This document shows, in pieces, positions 59,662-64,000 of a stretch of 64,000 bases of DNA. The stretch is from assembly GCA_910577325.1 (NCBI GenBank), contig CAJTMR010000004.1, positions 1 to 64,000 of the forward strand, read 5' to 3'. How positions within the stretch are numbered: position 1 is the first letter of the stretch; each line of letters begins with the position of its first letter. The position numbers and the translations under genes were made by a program. The DNA comes from an uncultured Parabacteroides sp. Lineage in GTDB: Bacteria; Bacteroidota; Bacteroidia; Bacteroidales; Tannerellaceae. A model generated the notes under the pieces. The model did no database searches, was not told the origin of the DNA, and saw only the letters and a program-made list of their open reading frames with translations.

Positions 59662-62600
59662 TTACAATCCGATTTCAATACCAAATGTTACTGATTTCAA
59701 GTTAGGCAATGCCCAAGTAGCTACACCATTAACCGGTTGTTCAGGATCAATGTTCTTATAAGCCGCCCATGTCAACAGGTTATTACCGGATGCAAAGACT
59801 CTGACATTTCTCATTCCGGCAGCCTGCATCCATTTTGAAGGCAAATTATAAGATAATGTCACGGTTTTCAGACGAAGATGATTTGAGCTTTTCATATGGC
59901 GGGAACTTCCGTAACGAGCATATTGGTAGCTATTGATACGTCTCGGAACATCTGTGATATCGCCAGGCTTCTGCCATCTGTCCAACTGCTGGATACCGAT
60001 GGATTGATATGCTGTTTCACCATCCGTATCAGTGTACAGCAACGCAGGATCATCCATTATATGACCACCTAAAGAGAATGAAAATAAAGCATTTAAATCC
60101 AATCCTTTCCAAGAAAGAGTATTTCTCCATCCCCCGGTTATTTTAGGGTCCGGTTTTCCAACGATAACACGTTGAGCCTGTGACGGGTCTTTAGTCAATT
60201 CACGATTAATTGTTCCATCTTCATTTTCTGTGTTCAATACCCATTGCTCTTCACCTGTTTGCGGATCAACGCCGGCCCATTCACGACTCCACCAGGAATA
60301 ATAAGATTCACCTTCTCTTAAAATAGTAGTTCCGTTAATGATGTCTTTTCCTCCATACAGTTTGCTGACCTTATTTTTATTGTGAGACAAAACAATACCG
60401 GTAGACCATTTTAGAGCAGTTTCGTTGAATACGTCATAGTTTACATCCAATTCTATACCGCGGTTATTCATAGCACCCACATTTTTCAATGTGTTATTGA
60501 AACCTGTGGTCATAGATACCGGAACATCCTGCAGCAAGTCTTTTGTTTCACGATTATAGAAATCGAATGCGACGCTTAGACAACCGAACAGTCTGGCATC
60601 AAAACCGATGTTGAAGTTTTCATTTTTTTCCCATCCCAAATCAGGGTTAGGGATAGTCTTAGGTGCAGATCCCGGTTGATCCTGATAGTTATAACCATAA
60701 CCGAACAGACTTAAATGGGAGTAAAATTTAGAAGGCAAAGTACCATTTATACCGTATGAAACTCTCAGCTTTAAATCATCAACATAGGTCAAATCCTTCA
60801 TGAAAGCTTCTTGGCTCAATCTCCAAGCCCCTGAAACAGACCAGAAGTTACCCCAACGTTTGTTTGTTCCTAATCTCGAACTACCGTCACGACGGTAATT
60901 TGCTGAAATATAATACTTGTTATCGTAGTCATAGTTGATACGGGAGAGCAAAGACAACAGGTGGTCTTCCGTATATCCGGACGCTGCCGTCATCGGTTCC
61001 GAAGTGTTCTCCAACTCCGGCAGTTTATCGTGCGGATAGTTAGCTCCGACAGCTTGGACATATTGTTCTTTTCTATCATCGACATCCCAACCGACCAAAA
61101 CATCCAAATTATGTTTGTCGGCAAATGTATTGGTATAATTCAATACTGTTGATGAATAGATATTGTGATGCTGATATGGATATTTGATCATCAAACCTTT
61201 GTAAGCTTCACCGTTATTTGAATTCATCGGCCAATAAGTCGTAGACAGGTTGTCGATAAAGTCATAACTTATTGTTTCCTTGATTGTCAAACCCTCGATT
61301 ATTTTATAAGAAGCCCACAGGGAGTTGGTGCTTCTCAATACTTCCGAGGTGTTTTTGTCCAGCCCTTGGTCTTTTAATGGGTTAGGCACATTTAACTGAG
61401 CCAATGGGAAACCGTCGTAAAACGATCCATCTTCATTATAGATAGGAATGTTAGGTATAGCATACCAGTTTTTAACGAAATAGGCATTGGCATAAGCTGT
61501 ACCTTCTGAAGCCATTTCTGATTTTTGTTTTGAAAATGAGATATTTGCTCCCATTTGCATCTTCCCATCTTTTGATCTGTGGGTAACATTAGCTCTACCG
61601 GTAAAACCTTCCATACCGGTTGTATTGATCATACCGTCTTCTGTCTTGTAGTTTAATGAAGCAAAGAAACTGGTCTGCTCGCTACCTCCCTGTGCCGAAA
61701 ATTCATAATTCTGGTTGAATGCTGTTTTCTTGAACAATGCATCTTCCCAGTTTGAATAGCGATCTCTCAAAGGGGCGAAAGTATCTGCACCATCCTGTGC
61801 ATAAGCTCTTGCTTCCTCTTCTGACATATTCTTGTACAGGATACCTTCATTGTAATAAGCTTCATAGGTAAGTTCATGTTGCTGTTCCCCGGAAACAGTT
61901 TCTCTGTTTTTAACAGCCCAGTCGGAAAAGCCCCAGTTTGCTTTAAAATTGATTTGGGTCTTACCTTCCTTACCTCTTTTCGTTGTAATAAGGATTACAC
62001 CATTTGCAGCACGTGAACCGTACAAGGAAGCAGCTGCCGCATCTTTCAAAACCGTAATGTTTTCGATATCGCTCGGATTGATTGAAGACATGATGTTGAA
62101 TGCTTTTGAATCATTGCCTACTCCAGATACAGCAATATCACCGGAAACAACGGGTACTCCATCAATTACATAGAGAGGTTCATTTGTGGCGTTCATGGAA
62201 CCTGTACCACGAATACGAATACTTAAACCTGCACCTGGCTGTCCACTGCTCGAATTTACGGTCAGACCTGTTGTTGCGCCTTGCAAGGCTTGCTCAAAAG
62301 ATGTAACAGGTACATCTTTTAATATTTTCTCTGTATTCACAGATGAAGCTGCTCCGGTAAAGGATGATTTTTTAGCAGTACCATAAGCGACAACCATAAC
62401 TTCGTCAAGCATTTGATTGTCTAATGCCAACAGGACATGTAACGTCGGTTTCACCCCGACTTCCTGGGCCTTCATACCCACAAAAGAAACTACTAAAGTC
62501 TTTGCAGAACTTGGTACATCCAGAGAAAATGCACCGTTAAAATCTGTTACTGTACCTATAGTCGTACCTTTAACAACTATAGATGCACCAATAATAGGCT

Positions 62601-62706
62601 CGTTGTCTTCCGCCGAAGTAACAGTACCTGTTACTTTCGTCGTCTGAGCGTTGGCCATCCCAATACCTAATAATAGGCAGAATAAAAGGAAAGTTAACCT
62701 TTTCAT
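59662..62706 (-). CDS. SusC/RagA family TonB-linked outer membrane receptor (complete, expressed copy)
   Basis: A 1014-residue receptor. The start at 62706 (MKRLTFLLFCLLLG) is an ATG; the open frame also reaches a GTG two codons earlier. After the signal peptide (ending GMANAQ) come a carboxypeptidase-like domain (VTGTVTSAEDNEPIIGASI), the SusC box LDEVMVVAYGTAKKSSFTGAA, a plug with LYVIDGVPV and VLKDAAAASLYGSRAANGVI, and a large beta-barrel ending VTFGIEIGL. It forms a pair with SusD. Codons for SSAKTLVVSFVGMKAQEVG lie in an inverted repeat shared with the truncated susC at 63540, suggesting DNA inversion can swap this gene's N-terminus. Confidence 0.95.
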   Translation of the reverse strand: MKRLTFLLFCLLLGIGMANAQTTKVTGTVTSAEDNEPIIGASIVVKGTTIGTVTDFNGAFSLDVPSSAKTLVVSFVGMKAQEVGVKPTLHVLLALDNQMLDEVMVVAYGTAKKSSFTGAASSVNTEKILKDVPVTSFEQALQGATTGLTVNSSSGQPGAGLSIRIRGTGSMNATNEPLYVIDGVPVVSGDIAVSGVGNDSKAFNIMSSINPSDIENITVLKDAAAASLYGSRAANGVILITTKRGKEGKTQINFKANWGFSDWAVKNRETVSGEQQHELTYEAYYNEGILYKNMSEEEARAYAQDGADTFAPLRDRYSNWEDALFKKTAFNQNYEFSAQGGSEQTSFFASLNYKTEDGMINTTGMEGFTGRANVTHRSKDGKMQMGANISFSKQKSEMASEGTAYANAYFVKNWYAIPNIPIYNEDGSFYDGFPLAQLNVPNPLKDQGLDKNTSEVLRSTNSLWASYKIIEGLTIKETISYDFIDNLSTTYWPMNSNNGEAYKGLMIKYPYQHHNIYSSTVLNYTNTFADKHNLDVLVGWDVDDRKEQYVQAVGANYPHDKLPELENTSEPMTAASGYTEDHLLSLLSRINYDYDNKYYISANYRRDGSSRLGTNKRWGNFWSVSGAWRLSQEAFMKDLTYVDDLKLRVSYGINGTLPSKFYSHLSLFGYGYNYQDQPGSAPKTIPNPDLGWEKNENFNIGFDARLFGCLSVAFDFYNRETKDLLQDVPVSMTTGFNNTLKNVGAMNNRGIELDVNYDVFNETALKWSTGIVLSHNKNKVSKLYGGKDIINGTTILREGESYYSWWSREWAGVDPQTGEEQWVLNTENEDGTINRELTKDPSQAQRVIVGKPDPKITGGWRNTLSWKGLDLNALFSFSLGGHIMDDPALLYTDTDGETAYQSIGIQQLDRWQKPGDITDVPRRINSYQYARYGSSRHMKSSNHLRLKTVTLSYNLPSKWMQAAGMRNVRVFASGNNLLTWAAYKNIDPEQPVNGVATWALPNLKSVTFGIEIGL
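62461..62511 (-). repeat. Inverted repeat, left copy, inside susC
   Basis: Read on the minus strand, 51 bases starting AGTTCTGCAAAGACT and ending GGGTATGAAGGCCCAGGAA are matched on the plus strand at 63540-63590 with only three differences, all silent. Upstream of its first base the two sequences are unrelated. It is the proposed crossover site of an invertible segment. Confidence 0.8.
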
Positions 62707-62770
62707 AGACACACTTTTTTTGTTTAACTTATAAATAACTAATTGCTATATTTGTTTTTATTATGCACAA

Positions 62771-62802
62771 GCAATATATAAATATTCCTAAGAGGGGGCA
62801 AA
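62771..62802 (-). promoter_or_regulatory. Possible promoter of susC with a duplicated upstream box
   Basis: On the minus strand TTTG, 20 bases, TATATTGC (two mismatches to TAnnTTTG), about 65 bases before susC. The TTTG belongs to TTTGCCCCCTCTT, which occurs twice: the plus-strand word TATTCC(T)AAGAGGGGGCAAA is at 62783-62802 and again at 62974-62992. Confidence 0.4.
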
Positions 62803-63539
62803 TGTAATAATAAATTTATTATAACAACCCAAAAACTAATAGGATTTTACAAAAATGGGGATAAAAATTAACAAAAGATTATGTGAAATCGATATTTTGT
62901 ATTGATTTTGCATGGAATCTCTTTTTATTCCGCTCCTTTAAAATTTCCTATTTTTAACCCTTCGTTTTTGAGTTATTCCAAGAGGGGGCAAAAAGCAGTT
63001 AAGGGCCACCTGGGTAGAAAATCCGAAAACCTGATACAAGGATGTAGGACTTGGAACTGTTGGGAGAATGAGACACAGCATCAAGTTTGTGTGTGCAAAG
63101 CTATGCTTTACGGTCACTAAAGCATAGCTTTATCTATCGTAACCAATAGGGTTTCGGATCGAATACTTACCAGTAATAAGCTTACTCGTTTTTATTTTTG
63201 ACAATTTGCCATTTTGAATTGCAAAACATGATATTTAGCCTTGTTAAAATATTACCTGCTATATTAATTCCAACATATATGGGGTACTAATTCGATTTTG
63301 ACAGGCAAGTAGTGACATTTTAATAGATGGTTTTCTTTCAAATTAATGCAGTAGAAAAATATCTTGTTTTTAAGTTCTTTGAGAATCCGGTACTCTTTTT
63401 AATTTAGGGATTACAATAAGTTGATTATAAAACAAATAAAGTTTATCCTGCCCATTCAACCATATTTCAGCAGGCAAAGGAGGATTTAAATTGAGTAGAA
63501 CTAAAATTCGATAATAATCAATGATTTACAGCTAAACAT
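62803..63539. other. Gene-free region between opposed susC genes
   Basis: About 740 AT-rich bases with no credible gene. It contains the second copy of the AAGAGGGGGCAAA direct repeat (62974-62992). It also contains a perfect hairpin, AAAGCTATGCTTTA with TAAAGCATAGCTTT, at 63097-63131, which belongs to the same repeat type as 15281-15346. Together with the first 200 bases of susC it makes up the segment between the susC inverted repeats, and is likely to flip with it. Confidence 0.55.
63097..63131. repeat. Perfect hairpin of the AAAGCATAGCTTT repeat type
   Basis: Two 14-base arms with a 7-base loop. It is followed by ATCGTAACCAATAGGG, which parallels ATCGTAACTCATAGCG after the related repeat near 15300. 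Confidence 0.6.
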
Positions 63540-63590
63540 AGTTCTGCAAAGACTCTGGTAGTTTCTTTCGTGGGTATGAAGGCCCAGGAA
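63540..63590 (+). repeat. Inverted repeat, right copy, at the 5' end of truncated susC
   Basis: The same 51 bases as 62511-62461 in inverse orientation, 48 identical. Its first base is also the first base at which the second susC reading frame resembles a receptor. Confidence 0.8.
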
Positions 63591-64000
63591 GTTGGAGTCA
63601 AAGCGAATTTAAATATCTTATTAGAGAGTGATAACCAGATGCTTGATGAGGTTATGGTAATTGCCTATGGGACAGCGAAGAAGGAATCGTTCACCGGTTC
63701 GGCTGAAGTTATCAAAGCTGAAAAGATCGGAAAAAGACCTGTCGCCAACATTACAAAGGCACTGGACGGACAAGTAGCCGGTGTACAGACGACTTCCGGT
63801 TCCGGACAGCCGGGTTCAGGCGTATCAGTCGTTATACGTGGTTTTGGTTCGATCAACGCATCTATGAACCCTTTGTATGTCGTAGACGGTGTTCCTTATG
63901 ACGGCAATGTCGTATCCATCAACCCGAACGATATTGAGTCCATGACCATTCTGAAAGATGCTTCAGCCGGAGCCTTGTATGGTGCACGCGGCGCCAACGG
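63540..64000 (+). CDS. SusC-family receptor lacking start and signal peptide (silent cassette; runs off window)
   Basis: From codon AGT at 63540 the frame reads SSAKTLVVSFVGMKAQEVG, LDEVMVIAYGTAKKESFTGSA, ALDGQVAGVQTTSGSGQPG, LYVVDGVPYDG and SMTILKDASAGALYGARGAN: the end of a carboxypeptidase-like domain, the SusC box and the plug. There is no signal peptide, no start of that domain and, a few codons upstream, an in-frame TGA. An internal ATG at 63576 could be called as a start but would give a protein unable to reach the outer membrane. The rest of the gene lies beyond the window. It is more likely a silent partner of the complete susC than a dead gene, because its 5' boundary coincides with the shared inverted repeat. 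Confidence 0.85.

Overview
The window reads as a chromosomal segment of a gut Bacteroidales, most like Parabacteroides. The genus is inferred from gene content and style; I could not run a database search. Supporting signs are: promoters of the Bacteroidetes type (TTTG, about 19 bases, TAnnTTTG) in front of many genes; SusC/SusD and other TonB-dependent receptors; a FecR/DUF4249 locus; a trp operon in the order BEGDCFA; a FeoA-FeoB fusion; a biotin-dependent methylmalonyl-CoA decarboxylase cluster; and carboxynorspermidine dehydrogenase.

Layout. 0.2-8.1 kb: a Crp/Fnr regulator, then (minus strand) a methylmalonyl-CoA epimerase/decarboxylase operon and a TonB receptor. 8.6-11.0 kb: nitroreductase, DUF2520 protein, KdsC and Maf (plus strand). 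11.0-15.3 kb: ApbE, a 53-residue FeoB-associated protein, FeoAB, and FolK. 15.3-21.6 kb: a tightly packed six-gene minus-strand operon for an unidentified glycan (acyltransferase, PIG-L deacetylase, NodB-like deacetylase, two glycosyltransferases, methyltransferase). 21.8-25.6 kb: recA, bcp, a radical SAM protein and carboxynorspermidine dehydrogenase. 25.7-32.4 kb: the whole trp operon with a leader peptide holding three consecutive Trp codons and an attenuator hairpin.

32.4-37.7 kb: one copy of a dispersed non-coding element, then FecR, an STN-type TonB receptor and a DUF4249 lipoprotein, with no sigma factor beside them. 38.0-44.0 kb: RfbA, Fcl, Gmd, OmpA and an initiating sugar-phosphate transferase, with an IS3-type transposase remnant between the last two. 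44.1-47.0 kb: RuvX, peptide deformylase, and a second carboxyltransferase plus biotin carrier pair. 47.1-47.8 kb: a second copy of the dispersed element, bounded by long imperfect inverted repeats. 47.9-57.2 kb: a TPR protein, tRNA-Gly, ArgB, an ABC ATPase/membrane protein/heme-motif propeller lipoprotein operon, and MetF. 57.3-58.1 kb: two tandem tRNA-Lys genes and a decayed ISL3-type transposase.

58.2-64.0 kb holds the most striking feature. A complete susC/susD pair (minus strand) faces a second susC (plus strand) that has no start codon or signal peptide. The two susC genes share an inverted repeat of about 50 bp inside the coding sequence, beginning at the same codon, with the only promoter and signal sequence lying between the repeats. 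This is the architecture expected of a DNA-inversion (shufflon) switch that would give the signal peptide to one receptor or the other. The recombinase and the rest of the right-hand gene are outside the window.
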